Position numbers and translations under genes: made by a program
Notes under the pieces: generated by a model
The model's database searches: none
Seen by the model: only the letters and a program-made list of their open reading frames with translations
What the model was told of the DNA's origin: nothing
Source of the DNA: Citrobacter werkmanii NBRC 105721
GTDB taxonomy: Bacteria > Pseudomonadota > Gammaproteobacteria > Enterobacterales > Enterobacteriaceae
Assembly: GCA_000759755.1 (NCBI GenBank)
Contig: BBMW01000015.1
Coordinates: 62,001 to 126,000, forward strand
Length of the DNA stretch: 64,000 nucleotides
Direction of reading: 5' to 3'
Part shown: positions 1 through 8,985 of the stretch, piece by piece
Layout: the number at the start of each line of letters is the position of its first letter
How positions within the stretch are numbered: position 1 is the stretch's first letter

Positions 1-169
1 ACGTCCGGTGATTATTGCCGCGCTGCGCTTTCTCGGCCAGCGTGTGGATATCGCGTGGCAGGAGATGCAGGTCGATCAGATCCTTCAGTTTGCAGTGGAA
101 AACTGGAGTCTGACAACGGTGCCAGAATCAGCGATCGTAAATACGCCATTCTCAAATGCGCCATGCTGA
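1..169 (+). CDS. gluQ: Glutamyl-Q tRNA(Asp) synthetase, C-terminal end (partial)
   Basis: Only the last 55 codons or so are present; the reading frame enters from the left edge and stops with TGA at 167-169. The tail contains the segment [16 protein letters not shown], which I recognise as the C-terminus of GluQ (YadB), the truncated glutamyl-tRNA synthetase homologue that puts glutamate on queuosine in tRNA(Asp). Position supports this, because gluQ lies directly upstream of pcnB on the same strand in E. coli and Salmonella. The catalytic part lies outside the window, so the call rests on the tail and on gene order. Confidence 0.8.
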   Translation, partial: RPVIIAALRFLGQRVDIAWQEMQVDQILQFAVENWSLTTVPESAIVNTPFSNAPC

Positions 170-240
170 GCTATGATTAGCCGCTATTTTTACACAGCAA
201 CACTTGTTCTGATTGAAGTTTGACACTACCGAGGTGCACT

Positions 241-1635
241 ATTTTTACCCGAGTCGCTAATTTTTGCCGCAAGGTGCTAAGCCGCGAGGAGCGCGAGGCC
301 GAGCTTGCCGTCGCCCGTCCACATATGACGGTAATCCCGCGTGAGCAGCACTCTATCTCCCGCAAAGATATCAGTGAAAATGCCCTGAAGGTAATGTACA
401 GGCTCAATAAGGCCGGATACGAGGCATGGCTGGTTGGCGGGGGCGTGCGCGATCTTTTGCTGGGCAAAAAGCCAAAAGATTTTGATGTCACCACTAACGC
501 AACGCCGGATCAGGTGCGAAAACTGTTTCGTAACTGCCGCCTGGTCGGTCGCCGTTTCCGTCTGGCCCATGTCATGTTTGGCCCGGAAATTATCGAAGTG
601 GCAACGTTCCGCGGTCATCATGAAGGCAGCGAGTCCGATCGCACAACCTCACAGCGCGGGCAAAACGGTATGCTGCTGCGCGATAACATCTTTGGCTCCA
701 TTGAAGAAGATGCCCAGCGTCGCGATTTCACGATCAACAGCCTGTATTACAGCGTGGCCGATTTCACCGTGCGAGATTACGTCGGTGGCATGCAGGATCT
801 CGAAGAAGGCATCATTCGCCTGATTGGTAATCCGGAAACGCGCTATCGCGAAGATCCCGTACGTATGCTCCGCGCCGTGCGCTTTGCCGCCAAGCTCGAC
901 ATGCGTATCAGCCCGGAAACCGCGGAGCCGATCCCGCGTCTGGCAACGCTGTTGAACGACATTCCTCCCGCACGCCTGTTTGAAGAAGCGCTTAAGCTAT
1001 TACAGGCGGGCTATGGGTATGAAACCTATAAAAAACTGCGTGAGTACAGCCTGTTCCAGCCGCTGTTCCCAACCATTACGCGCTACTTCACCGAAGACGG
1101 TGATAGCCCGATGGAGCGCATTATCGCGCAGGTGCTGAAGAATACCGATAACCGCATTAACAATGATATGCGCGTTAACCCGGCGTTCTTGTTCGCTGCC
1201 ATGTTCTGGTATCCGTTACTGGAAGCCGCGCAGAAAATTGCGCAAGAAAGCGGTCTGGCCTATTACGACGCTTTCGCACTGGCAATGAATGACGTACTCG
1301 ACGAAGCCTGTCGCTCGCTGGCAATCCCGAAACGATTAACCTCGCTGACCCGTGATATCTGGCAGTTGCAGTTACGCATGTCCCGTCGTCAGGGCAAACG
1401 CGCCTGGAAGCTGATGGAACATCCGAAGTTCCGCGCCGCCTACGACCTGCTGGCCCTGCGTGCAGAAGTGGAAAACAACGCCGAGCTGCAGCGTCTGGCT
1501 CAATGGTGGGGTGAATTCCAGGTTTCAGCGCCGCCGGAGCAAAAAGGCATGCTGAACGAGCTGGATGAAGAGCCTGAACGTCGTCGTCATCGTCGCCCAC
1601 GTAAACGCGCGCCACGCCGCGAGGGAAGTGCGTGA
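241..1635 (+). CDS. pcnB: Poly(A) polymerase I, with an AUU start codon
   Basis: PcnB adds 3' poly(A) tails to RNA, which promotes decay of mRNAs and of regulators such as RNA I of ColE1 plasmids. The 464-residue product matches the usual family length. The N-terminal nucleotidyltransferase motif [18 protein letters not shown] carries the GG and DxD signatures of the class II polymerase/CCA-adding family. The C-terminus is very basic ([13 protein letters not shown]), as expected for RNA binding. The start is chosen at ATT 241, not at the in-frame TTG at 220: the protein then begins (M)[10 protein letters not shown] as in E. coli, and a GAGGTG ribosome site lies just upstream at 231-236. E. 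coli pcnB is known to use AUU. The stop overlaps the folK start by four bases. Confidence 0.96.
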   Translation: MFTRVANFCRKVLSREEREAELAVARPHMTVIPREQHSISRKDISENALKVMYRLNKAGYEAWLVGGGVRDLLLGKKPKDFDVTTNATPDQVRKLFRNCRLVGRRFRLAHVMFGPEIIEVATFRGHHEGSESDRTTSQRGQNGMLLRDNIFGSIEEDAQRRDFTINSLYYSVADFTVRDYVGGMQDLEEGIIRLIGNPETRYREDPVRMLRAVRFAAKLDMRISPETAEPIPRLATLLNDIPPARLFEEALKLLQAGYGYETYKKLREYSLFQPLFPTITRYFTEDGDSPMERIIAQVLKNTDNRINNDMRVNPAFLFAAMFWYPLLEAAQKIAQESGLAYYDAFALAMNDVLDEACRSLAIPKRLTSLTRDIWQLQLRMSRRQGKRAWKLMEHPKFRAAYDLLALRAEVENNAELQRLAQWWGEFQVSAPPEQKGMLNELDEEPERRRHRRPRKRAPRREGSA

Positions 1636-2111
1636 CTGTCGTTTATATCGCTATTGGCAGCAACCTCGCCTCCCCGCTGGAGCAGGTGAATGCTGCCATA
1701 CAGGCGATCGGTGAAATTCCCGACAGCCGCATTATGGCCGTCTCTTCATTTTACCGCACACCGCCATTAGGCCCACAGGATCAGCCCGATTACCTGAACG
1801 CCGCCGTGGCGCTGGATACCGCTCTCACCCCAGAAGAATTGCTTAACCATACTCAGCGCATTGAGCTGCAACAGGGGCGTGTGCGCAAGGCCGAACGCTG
1901 GGGTCCGCGAACGCTGGATCTCGACATTATGCTGTTTGGCGATGAAGTGATTAACACCGAGCGCCTGACCGTGCCGCACTACGACATGAAAAACCGGGGC
2001 TTTATGCTATGGCCGCTGTTTGAGATCGCTCCTGATTTACATTTTCCTGATGACAATCAATCGTTGGCTGAATGCCTGAGCTATATGTCACCCCGCCCTG
2101 ACCGCTGGTAG
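1632..2111 (+). CDS. folK: 6-hydroxymethyl-7,8-dihydropterin pyrophosphokinase
   Basis: FolK transfers pyrophosphate from ATP to 6-hydroxymethyl-7,8-dihydropterin in folate synthesis, in the cytoplasm. The 159-residue protein has the HPPK signatures [16 protein letters not shown] (about residues 42-57) and [15 protein letters not shown] (about 88-102), which hold the ATP- and Mg-binding residues. It starts with GTG at 1632, overlapping the end of pcnB (GTGA), so the two genes are translationally coupled. The last 25 residues (after [12 protein letters not shown]) do not resemble the E. coli tail, although the length is the same. All catalytic segments lie upstream of this divergent end. Confidence 0.96.
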   Translation: MTVVYIAIGSNLASPLEQVNAAIQAIGEIPDSRIMAVSSFYRTPPLGPQDQPDYLNAAVALDTALTPEELLNHTQRIELQQGRVRKAERWGPRTLDLDIMLFGDEVINTERLTVPHYDMKNRGFMLWPLFEIAPDLHFPDDNQSLAECLSYMSPRPDRW

Positions 2112-2681
2112 ATCTTTTTGCTCAAACACAGGAATATAAACAGGACAGATTGATTTATACCCGCTCACTTAAGGCACATGTTGGAATTACAATGATTTGA
2201 TTTAAAATTATATTAAATAATATTAGATGCTTTTAATTTACATTTTGCGCTATCATTTAATTATTGCCGACTTATATTTTTTAAAATCAAAATTTAAAAA
2301 ATCTAAATTAAGTCAACTCATAAATATTATGTATTATCAAGATAAAGACTTCCTCTATATTTCGCTCTCTACTAAGACTCAATTATACAAACATTCTATT
2401 TTGTTTTCTATTTAATTTACACCATCAATTTATCACCCCCTCAAATCATCAATTTACAGCATGACGCGATAAAAATTAATAACCTCATAAAATAATATAT
2501 CAATAAGCCCTCAACATCACAAATAAAACCATCATATAATATATATAATAAAAATAAATGGACGAATAATCATATCCGCTATGAATTTTACAAAAGCTGA
2601 ATATTTAAGGTCTAATAACCCGGAATTAATATATGGTTCACCCCATATTTAACTGCCGTAACTTGATATAAGGGTATTCTC
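2112..2681. other. AT-rich intergenic region upstream of fimbrial operon 1
   Basis: A 570-base stretch between folK and the first pilin that is strongly AT-rich, with runs of A/T and TA steps, unlike the balanced composition of folK and pcnB. It most likely holds the fimbrial promoter and binding sites for nucleoid proteins such as H-NS (inference from composition). A 62-codon open frame at 2227-2415 is not convincing: its composition is simply that of the AT-rich DNA. No REP element or clear terminator for folK was seen. Confidence 0.6.
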
Positions 2682-3272
2682 ATGAAGAAAAAAATCATCG
2701 CCTTGTCGACCGTTTTTTCTGCCGTACTACTCTCAACATCCGCATTCGCCCTTGATGGCGGGCAAGTAGATTTTGCCGGTCTGGTGAGCGACAACACCTG
2801 TACGCCACATGTTAACGGCGGCAGCCAGGATGGGCAGGTTCAACTGAACACCGCCCAGACGTCAGCCATCGCAGCTGATCCTGGCGTACAGAGCAGTGCC
2901 GTCGGTATTCAGCCAGAACCGTTCTATATTACCGTAGACTGTGGCACAACCAACGAAAACACCAAAGCGCACCTGAGTATGGCCTCAACGTTCTTCAGCA
3001 ATAGCAACGGGACACTGAACAACGATGACTCCATCACCAACCCGGCAACTGGCGTTAACCTGGCGATCCACCAGGTCGATAGCTCCGGCAGCGCGCTGAC
3101 CTATACCCAGGTCAAAGTAAACGACGCCAGCGACATTCACGATACAACTTTTGATGCTGACGGCGTGGCGACGTTCAACTTCGTCGTCTCTTACGTCAAA
3201 CAGTCTGGCGCGGTACCAGTAACAGCGGGCTACGTGAAATCCAACACCGCGTATACCCTTACCTATAACTGA
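2682..3272 (+). CDS. Fimbrial major pilin, first tandem copy (operon 1)
   Basis: A 196-residue chaperone-usher pilin. The signal peptide ends at SAFA (residue 23), followed by a mature N-terminus (LDGGQVDFAGLVSDNTC) with the alternating pattern of a donor strand. A cysteine pair (about C40 and C87) and a C-terminal aromatic strand ending TYTLTYN are typical of pilin domains recognised by periplasmic chaperones. The next gene but one spacer, at 3735, encodes a nearly identical protein. A stem-loop follows at 3288-3314, so this copy may be transcribed alone. AAGGG lies upstream of the ATG as ribosome site. Which of the two copies forms the shaft cannot be told from sequence. Confidence 0.93.
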   Translation: MKKKIIALSTVFSAVLLSTSAFALDGGQVDFAGLVSDNTCTPHVNGGSQDGQVQLNTAQTSAIAADPGVQSSAVGIQPEPFYITVDCGTTNENTKAHLSMASTFFSNSNGTLNNDDSITNPATGVNLAIHQVDSSGSALTYTQVKVNDASDIHDTTFDADGVATFNFVVSYVKQSGAVPVTAGYVKSNTAYTLTYN

Positions 3273-3734
3273 TCATCAGTCCCCAGAGAGTTATCTTTTT
3301 CAACAAGATAACTCCTTTACAGAATTATCAAGGATAGAAGAACACCCTTACCTCTTGTAAACATAATAGTAGTCACTTCAGTTAAAATTAAAATCATTTT
3401 CATTATTTATAATGATAAAAAATACAAATACACACCAATCAACTCAAATACAATACATATATATATTGATAATAAAAACCATCAACACATAACAGCAAGA
3501 GATAAATAAATACTATGTTTGCAAAAAAAAGCACAATATGTACAAAATCGTTAAAAACAATGCACAAATAAATTATTACAAGAAATTGTAGTATAGATAA
3601 AAAACAAATTAAATATTTTGTTTGTGAATATAAAAAAAGGAAATATCCGCATATGATATTTTTATAGATGCAGAGTACTCCCTATAATAAATATTGTCTT
3701 AAGTGACATCTATTTTTAACAAGGATATTTCAAG
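3273..3734. other. AT-rich spacer between the tandem pilin genes
   Basis: A 462-base AT-rich gap with no credible gene. It begins with a terminator-like hairpin (3288-3314) and then runs as low-complexity A/T DNA up to the ribosome site of the second pilin. Its length and composition resemble the DNA upstream of the first pilin, so it probably carries a separate promoter for the second pilin and the downstream assembly genes (inference). Confidence 0.55.
3288..3314 (+). terminator. Hairpin after the first pilin gene
   Basis: Ten-base perfect stem GAGTTATCTT / AAGATAACTC with a seven-base T-rich loop, 16 bases after the pilin stop. The downstream T-run is weak (CTTTAC), so it may be a leaky terminator or an mRNA-stabilising 3' structure. 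Confidence 0.6.
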
Positions 3735-4322
3735 ATGAAATTAAAGTTAATAGCTTTATCACTGGTTCTGTCTGCTGCCTCCACTACTTCAGCCTTTGCC
3801 CTAGATGGCGGCCAGGTAGATTTTGCTGGTCTGGTGAGCGATAACACCTGCACCCCGCACGTTAACGGCGGCAGTCAGGATGGACAGGTTCAACTGAACA
3901 CCGCCCAGGCATCCGCTATAACTGCCGATCCAGGTGTACAGAGCAGTGCCGTCGGTATTCAGCCAGAACCGTTTTATATTACCGTTGACTGCGGAAAAAC
4001 TAACACAAATACGAATGCGCACCTGAGCATGGCCTCGACGTTCTTCAGCAACAGCAATGGAACGCTCAACAACGATGACTCCATCACCAACCCGGCAACT
4101 GGCGTTAACCTGGCGATCCACCAGGTCGATAACTCCGGCGCCGCGCTGGCCTATACCCAGGTCAAAGTAAATGACGCTGCCGACATTCACAATACAACTT
4201 TTAATACTGACGGCGTGGCGAAATTTAACTTTGTCGTTTCTTACGTTAAGCAGTCTGGTGCTGTCCCTGTAACCGCAGGCTACGTCAAATCTAACACAGC
4301 ATATACCGTTACCTACGACTAA
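3735..4322 (+). CDS. Fimbrial major pilin, second tandem copy (operon 1)
   Basis: A 195-residue pilin nearly identical to the protein at 2682: signal peptide to SAFA, mature start LDGGQVDFAGLV, the same cysteine pair, and the same C-terminal strand ending TYD. The main differences are in the signal peptide and at scattered positions (for example GKTNTNTNA where copy 1 has GTTNENTKA). Patches of the two genes are identical at the DNA level, including third positions. AAGGATATTTCAAG precedes the ATG. A stem-loop and then the chaperone gene follow, so this copy is the one directly joined to the assembly genes. Confidence 0.93.
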   Translation: MKLKLIALSLVLSAASTTSAFALDGGQVDFAGLVSDNTCTPHVNGGSQDGQVQLNTAQASAITADPGVQSSAVGIQPEPFYITVDCGKTNTNTNAHLSMASTFFSNSNGTLNNDDSITNPATGVNLAIHQVDNSGAALAYTQVKVNDAADIHNTTFNTDGVAKFNFVVSYVKQSGAVPVTAGYVKSNTAYTVTYD

Positions 4323-4337
4323 TCATTCGTGTTTCAC

Positions 4338-4372
4338 AGGAGGAAGAGCGTGTGCTTCAACATGATCCTCCT
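4338..4372 (+). terminator. Possible attenuator between pilin and chaperone (operon 1)
   Basis: Arms AGGAGGA and TCCTCCT enclose a long loop between the second pilin stop and the chaperone ribosome site. A stem-loop here is the usual way for chaperone-usher operons to make more pilin than chaperone/usher mRNA. There is no strong T-run, so it could equally be a processing or stabilising structure. Confidence 0.45.
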
Positions 4373-4400
4373 CCTTATTTACCCTCATGGAGGAACAATT

Positions 4401-5144
4401 ATGACCAGGACGTGTCGCTCTCTTTTTTGTGTCATCTTTACCATTACTTCACTATCAGCTATTCAACCCGTGTTCGCAGATATTGTCCTTTCCGGCACTC
4501 GTATTGTTTATAAAGAGTCACAAAAGGACACCACCATCCGTCTGGAGAATAAAGGTTCAACTCCAGCGCTGGTACAAAACTGGCTGGATGACGGCGACTC
4601 AAATGCAGACCCCAGCACCATTAATGTGCCTTTTAACGCAACTCCACCGGTGTCCCGCATCGAACCAGGACGCGGACAGACGGTAAAATTAACCTACACT
4701 GGCAGTCGTGCATTACCGAAAGATCGCGAAAGCATCTACTGGTTTAACGTGCTTGAAGTGCCGCCCAAAATGAAAGACGCTGACGTGAATGAAAAAAACG
4801 TCCTGCAATTAGCTTTTCGTACACGTATTAAACTGTTTTATCGCCCGGAAGGACTGGAGGGTGCCGCGTCAGAAGCGCCGCAGAAATTACAGTGGCGTAT
4901 ACAACAGAATGCGGGGAAAACGGTACTTCACGTCACAAATCCCACTGGTTATTACATTTCGTTTAATAAAGTCGAAGCCGTTGTCAGCGGGCGAAAATAT
5001 GCCGTTTCCTCTTCAATGGTTGCTCCCAAAGGAGAAGCCGACTTCATCATTCCTGGCTTAACAGGCGCGCCCGCCAAATCAAGTATTAACTATATCGCGA
5101 TTAGTGATTTCGGCGGTGCAATCAACGGCAAGGTGGATATTTAA
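4401..5144 (+). CDS. Fimbrial periplasmic chaperone (operon 1)
   Basis: A PapD/FimC-type chaperone of 247 residues. It caps pilin subunits in the periplasm by donating its G1 strand and hands them to the usher. After a signal peptide ending VFA, the protein starts DIVLSGTRIVYKESQKD, and shows the family signatures: the ISRIEPGRGQTVKLTY-type strand region and the conserved YWFNVLEVPPK segment (about residues 112-122), then FRTRIKLFYRPEGL. The start is the ATG at 4401, with GGAGG at 4389-4393; an upstream GTG at 4329 has no such site and would precede the signal peptide. The usher gene follows after 35 bases. Closest relatives should be EcpD/YadV-type chaperones. Confidence 0.95.
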   Translation: MTRTCRSLFCVIFTITSLSAIQPVFADIVLSGTRIVYKESQKDTTIRLENKGSTPALVQNWLDDGDSNADPSTINVPFNATPPVSRIEPGRGQTVKLTYTGSRALPKDRESIYWFNVLEVPPKMKDADVNEKNVLQLAFRTRIKLFYRPEGLEGAASEAPQKLQWRIQQNAGKTVLHVTNPTGYYISFNKVEAVVSGRKYAVSSSMVAPKGEADFIIPGLTGAPAKSSINYIAISDFGGAINGKVDI

Positions 5145-5179
5145 CGCTTACCTATACCTATAAACTTTCGGATGCGCCA

Positions 5180-7783
5180 ATGAAACAGCTGTCAAAAAAT
5201 TTCAGGGTCACTTTCCTGGCTCGCTTTATTGTCTTTACGCTATTATCCGGCAGCGTCTGTGCCTGGGCCGAAAACGAAACGATTGAATTTGACAGCTCCT
5301 TTTTAATGGGCCCAGGTTCCAGTAAAGTCGACCTTAGTCGTTATTCCGACGGTAATACCATTGCCCCCGGCTTCTATGATGTCAGCGGCTATGTCAATAA
5401 CGATCTGGTGACCACACTAAAGGTCGAATTTATTGATATTGCGAATAATGGCAAAACGCAGGCGTGTATTACACCCAAAATATTAAGCCAGTTGCATATC
5501 CGCATACCTGACGATCTGCCCGAAAAGGCGCTACTGTTGAAACGCGAAGAAAGCGTTAACAACTGCCTTGACCTGGCAAAAGCGATTCCTCTGTCGAAAA
5601 GCCATTACGACGGCGGCGACCAGCGACTGGATATTGGCGTCCCGCAAATGTGGGTACAAAAAGGCTTCGCCAACTATGTCGATCCCTCTCTATGGGATGA
5701 TGGCATCCCTGCTGCAATGCTGTCCTACAACATCAGCGCCTGGAAAAATGAAAACAACTATGGTACTGAAGACAGCGTTTACGCTGGTTTTAACAGTGGC
5801 ATTAACCTTGGCGCATGGCATTTTCGCGCCCAAGGCAACTACTCCTGGCAAAAAGACGGCGACAGCAATATTGAGTATCAGAACCGCTATGTTCAGCGGG
5901 ATATCGCCGCACTGCGTTCCCAACTGGTCATCGGTGAATCCGGTACCAGCGGCGAAGCTTTCGACACTGTCAATATACGCGGTGTTCGCCTGTATAGTGA
6001 ATCACAGATGCTGCCACCACAGCTTGCCAGCTATGCGCCAACAATCCGTGGCGTAGCCAACAGTAACGCCAAAGTTACCATCACGCAGAACGGCTATAAA
6101 ATTTACGAAACCACAGTACCACCAGGACCATTTGTCATTGATGACCTTTCGCCATCCGGGTATGGCGCCGATTTAGAAGTCACCATTACTGAAGCCGACG
6201 GCTCGAAACACAGCTTTAGCCAGGCGTTTTCATCGCTGGTGCAAATGATGCATCCCGGAGTCGGCAAATGGGACCTCAGTGTAGGCCAGGTCAATGACGA
6301 CAGCCTGCATGATGAGCCGGGTCTGGCTCAGGGCACCTTCTATTACGGTTTTAACAGTACCTTCACCGGTTTTAGCGGTATTCAGGCCACAGATAATGGC
6401 TATTTTGCCGGGTTACTGGGACTTGGAATGAACACTCTAATCGGCGCCGTATCTTTTGACATAACCCAATCTCAGACCGACATTCCTGACGATAAAACCT
6501 ATCGCGGTCAGAGCTATCGCGTATCGTGGAATAAATTCTTCGCGCCGACGGACACCTCGTTAAACATCGCCGCTTATCGCTATTCGACAAAAGACTATCT
6601 CGGTCTGAACGATGCGCTAAGCATTATTGATGATGTCAAACACAGTAACGATAACACTGATCACGGCATGAACAGCTATTCGCGAATGAAAAATCAGTTC
6701 ACGATCAGCCTCAATCAAAGTCTGCAAAGCGAAGACACAAACTACGGCTCACTCTATCTGAATGGCAGTTGGGCCGACTACTGGGTGACCAATGATTCCC
6801 GCAGCAGTTTCTCAGCGGGCTACAGCAACAGCCTGGGCTGGGCCAGCTATAGCATCAACCTGCAACGGACATATGATGAAAACGATAAACGTGATGACTC
6901 CATCTATCTGAGCGTGACTATCCCCCTGGATAAATTGCTCGGTACTGACAGAGACAAGGGCGGCTTTCACACCCTAAACAGCAGCATCAGCAGTGATTTC
7001 GATGGCAGTAATCAGTTCAATACCAGCGCCAATGGTTACAGCGCCGATAACCGATGGAGCTACAGCGTCAGTACCGCCTACGACATGGAGAAAGAGGAGA
7101 AAGATCTCTCCACCATCAGCTCCTACGTCAGCTACGACTCCGACTATGGCAGTATCGCCGCGTCAGCTTCCGCCAGCAACGACAGCTCGCGTCAGTATTC
7201 CTTAAATACCGACGGGGGCTTTGTGCTGCACAGCGGAGGACTCACCTTCAGCAACCAGAGCTTTGGCGATAGCGATACGCTGGTCCTTATTGATGCACCA
7301 GGCGCGGAGGGTGCGCGCATCGATTATGGTAACAGCACTATCGACCGTTTCGGTTACGGTATTGGCAGTTCGTTAACACCGTACAGGGAAAATCTCGTCT
7401 CGCTCGATATTAACGAGCTGGATAATGATATTGAAATGAAAAGCACCAGTGCGACCGTGATTCCACGGCGTGGTGCGGTGGTGGTGAGTCAGTTCGAAAC
7501 TGACCAGGGGCGCTCTGCAATTATTAACCTTATCCGTAGTGATAGCCAGCCGGTTCCTTTTACCGCCGAAGTCTTCGATATGAACAATACTCTGCTGGGA
7601 ACCGTTGGTCAGGGTAGCCAGGCATTTGTTCGTGGAATCAATGAGAGCGGCGAGCTGGAGGTGCGCTGGAATCAGCAGAATAAAATGCAGAGCTGCCGAT
7701 TGCACTACCAGACCACATCAGGCAATGAAAAGGTGGTGGGTAAAACCACCATTTTCAACGCCGTCCCTTGCAAGATGCAATAG
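5180..7783 (+). CDS. Fimbrial outer membrane usher (operon 1)
   Basis: An 867-residue usher of the FimD/PapC family, the outer membrane pore that assembles and exports pilin subunits. A signal peptide (to about SVCAWA) is followed by the N-terminal periplasmic domain (IEFDSSFL...VDLSRY), the beta-barrel, the plug region around RGVANSNAKVTITQNGYKIYETTVPPG-type sequence (about residues 290-320), and two C-terminal domains ending with a cysteine pair (SCRLHY...NAVPC). Length is normal for the family. It is about half-identical by eye to the usher of operon 2, with the plug region most alike. It has the same position as htrE in E. coli. Confidence 0.96.
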   Translation: MKQLSKNFRVTFLARFIVFTLLSGSVCAWAENETIEFDSSFLMGPGSSKVDLSRYSDGNTIAPGFYDVSGYVNNDLVTTLKVEFIDIANNGKTQACITPKILSQLHIRIPDDLPEKALLLKREESVNNCLDLAKAIPLSKSHYDGGDQRLDIGVPQMWVQKGFANYVDPSLWDDGIPAAMLSYNISAWKNENNYGTEDSVYAGFNSGINLGAWHFRAQGNYSWQKDGDSNIEYQNRYVQRDIAALRSQLVIGESGTSGEAFDTVNIRGVRLYSESQMLPPQLASYAPTIRGVANSNAKVTITQNGYKIYETTVPPGPFVIDDLSPSGYGADLEVTITEADGSKHSFSQAFSSLVQMMHPGVGKWDLSVGQVNDDSLHDEPGLAQGTFYYGFNSTFTGFSGIQATDNGYFAGLLGLGMNTLIGAVSFDITQSQTDIPDDKTYRGQSYRVSWNKFFAPTDTSLNIAAYRYSTKDYLGLNDALSIIDDVKHSNDNTDHGMNSYSRMKNQFTISLNQSLQSEDTNYGSLYLNGSWADYWVTNDSRSSFSAGYSNSLGWASYSINLQRTYDENDKRDDSIYLSVTIPLDKLLGTDRDKGGFHTLNSSISSDFDGSNQFNTSANGYSADNRWSYSVSTAYDMEKEEKDLSTISSYVSYDSDYGSIAASASASNDSSRQYSLNTDGGFVLHSGGLTFSNQSFGDSDTLVLIDAPGAEGARIDYGNSTIDRFGYGIGSSLTPYRENLVSLDINELDNDIEMKSTSATVIPRRGAVVVSQFETDQGRSAIINLIRSDSQPVPFTAEVFDMNNTLLGTVGQGSQAFVRGINESGELEVRWNQQNKMQSCRLHYQTTSGNEKVVGKTTIFNAVPCKMQ

Positions 7784-7799
7784 ATTACGAGGACACAGG

Positions 7800-8372
7800 A
7801 TGAGAACACACCACGTAGTCAACTCACTGGCACTCACCAGCGCGCTGCTGACGCAGTCAGCCTTTAGCAGTACTCAGGGATTGAGTCTTAACTTCACCGC
7901 CGTCATTGAAGAAACGACCTGTCTCATGAAGGTCAGCCCCCTTAGTAATGCATCGCTCAGCGGTAGCGACGCACAGTATGCGCTCACTATTCCCAATATC
8001 GGGATCGCCGAACTGCTTAAGGCCACCGCCAGCACCGAGGGCAGCTTTAAGCTCAAGCCGGAGGAGTGCAACAACGCAATCGCTTCAATCGCGATGACCA
8101 TCAAAGGCGTCACGCTGTCGACGACCAACTTCATGATAAAAAACGACCTGACCGAGGGAAACGCTGAAAACGTTGGGCTAGGCTTTAAGCCCGCCGGCAG
8201 TGACGACAGCAGCCGCCTGAGACTCGATGGCACGCAACAAACCGACTGGAGCCAGAGCCAAATTGCCGACGGTATGGGGCTAAGCGCCTTTTTCCGCCGC
8301 GCAAGTACCTCAGTGACACCGACAACCGGTGATTTTCAGGCTAAGGCCATTTTTACCTTTACTTATAAATAA
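7800..8372 (+). CDS. Fimbrial minor pilin 1 (operon 1)
   Basis: A 190-residue pilin-domain protein: signal peptide to about SAFS, mature part beginning STQGLSLNFTAVIEETTC, a cysteine pair (TTC... and EEC...), and a C-terminal beta strand AKAIFTFTYK that fits a chaperone cleft. The ATG at 7800 has GAGGACA upstream and gives a proper signal peptide; longer frames reaching back into the usher are shadows. It corresponds in place and motif (ETTC near the mature N-terminus) to the first minor pilin of operon 2. It is probably an adaptor or initiator subunit, but the exact role is not visible. Confidence 0.9.
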   Translation: MRTHHVVNSLALTSALLTQSAFSSTQGLSLNFTAVIEETTCLMKVSPLSNASLSGSDAQYALTIPNIGIAELLKATASTEGSFKLKPEECNNAIASIAMTIKGVTLSTTNFMIKNDLTEGNAENVGLGFKPAGSDDSSRLRLDGTQQTDWSQSQIADGMGLSAFFRRASTSVTPTTGDFQAKAIFTFTYK

Positions 8373-8388
8373 GCGGGAGGCTGCGTTG

Positions 8389-8979
8389 ATGCGATATCTC
8401 ATTCGGCTATGTAGCACACTGTCTGTTCTCCTTGCCGCCGCACCGGGCTACGCGGGCACAAACTCACTGGAAATGACGGTATCCACTACCATTACGCCGT
8501 CAACCTGCCAGGCCACGCTGCACGACGACAGCGGCAAAGCGAACGGGATTGTTGATATTGGCGACGTTTATATTCCGCAGGTTGTGAATAAAACCAACTC
8601 ACGCGCCTTTTCGCTGGTATTCAGCGACTGCGTAGGTCTGGCTAAAAAGCAGGCGAATGTCACCCTGACGGCAAAAACCGGCTGCGATGGCGCTTCCGGC
8701 GGCGGCAATGGATTCCGCAATGCCTTAAACGGTAGCAACGACGCGGCAAACGTCTCTGCCGAGGTGTGGACCACCTCAACGCCGGGTAGCAGCGGCAGCA
8801 AACAGCTAAGCTGCGCCAACCCGGCGCAGCAACTGATCGATCTGGCGCAGGCCAGCGATGAAACCACGGTCGTCATGCCGCTCAGCGCCCGCATCGTGCT
8901 CGCCTCCGGCAGCACCGTCGCGGATTTACACACCGGCTCCTTCTCTACCCAGGGCCTGTTCACCATTACCTATGAGTAA
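8389..8979 (+). CDS. Fimbrial minor pilin 2 (operon 1)
   Basis: A 196-residue pilin with a signal peptide to about GYAG, the mature segment MTVSTTITPSTCQATL, and the C-terminal strand TQGLFTITYE. It has two further cysteines (TGCDGAS and LSCANP) besides the usual pair, as does the matching protein of operon 2, so a second disulfide is likely. The GGGAGG ribosome site lies at 8375-8380, just after the previous gene's stop. Subunit order in the fimbria cannot be read from sequence. Confidence 0.9.
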   Translation: MRYLIRLCSTLSVLLAAAPGYAGTNSLEMTVSTTITPSTCQATLHDDSGKANGIVDIGDVYIPQVVNKTNSRAFSLVFSDCVGLAKKQANVTLTAKTGCDGASGGGNGFRNALNGSNDAANVSAEVWTTSTPGSSGSKQLSCANPAQQLIDLAQASDETTVVMPLSARIVLASGSTVADLHTGSFSTQGLFTITYE

Positions 8980-8985
8980 CATGTG

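Noticed and set aside
2227-2415. 62-codon frame in the AT-rich leader of operon 1
   Set aside because: Composition is that of the surrounding A/T-rich DNA, there is no ribosome site, and the product is Ile/Leu/Lys/Tyr-rich low-complexity sequence.
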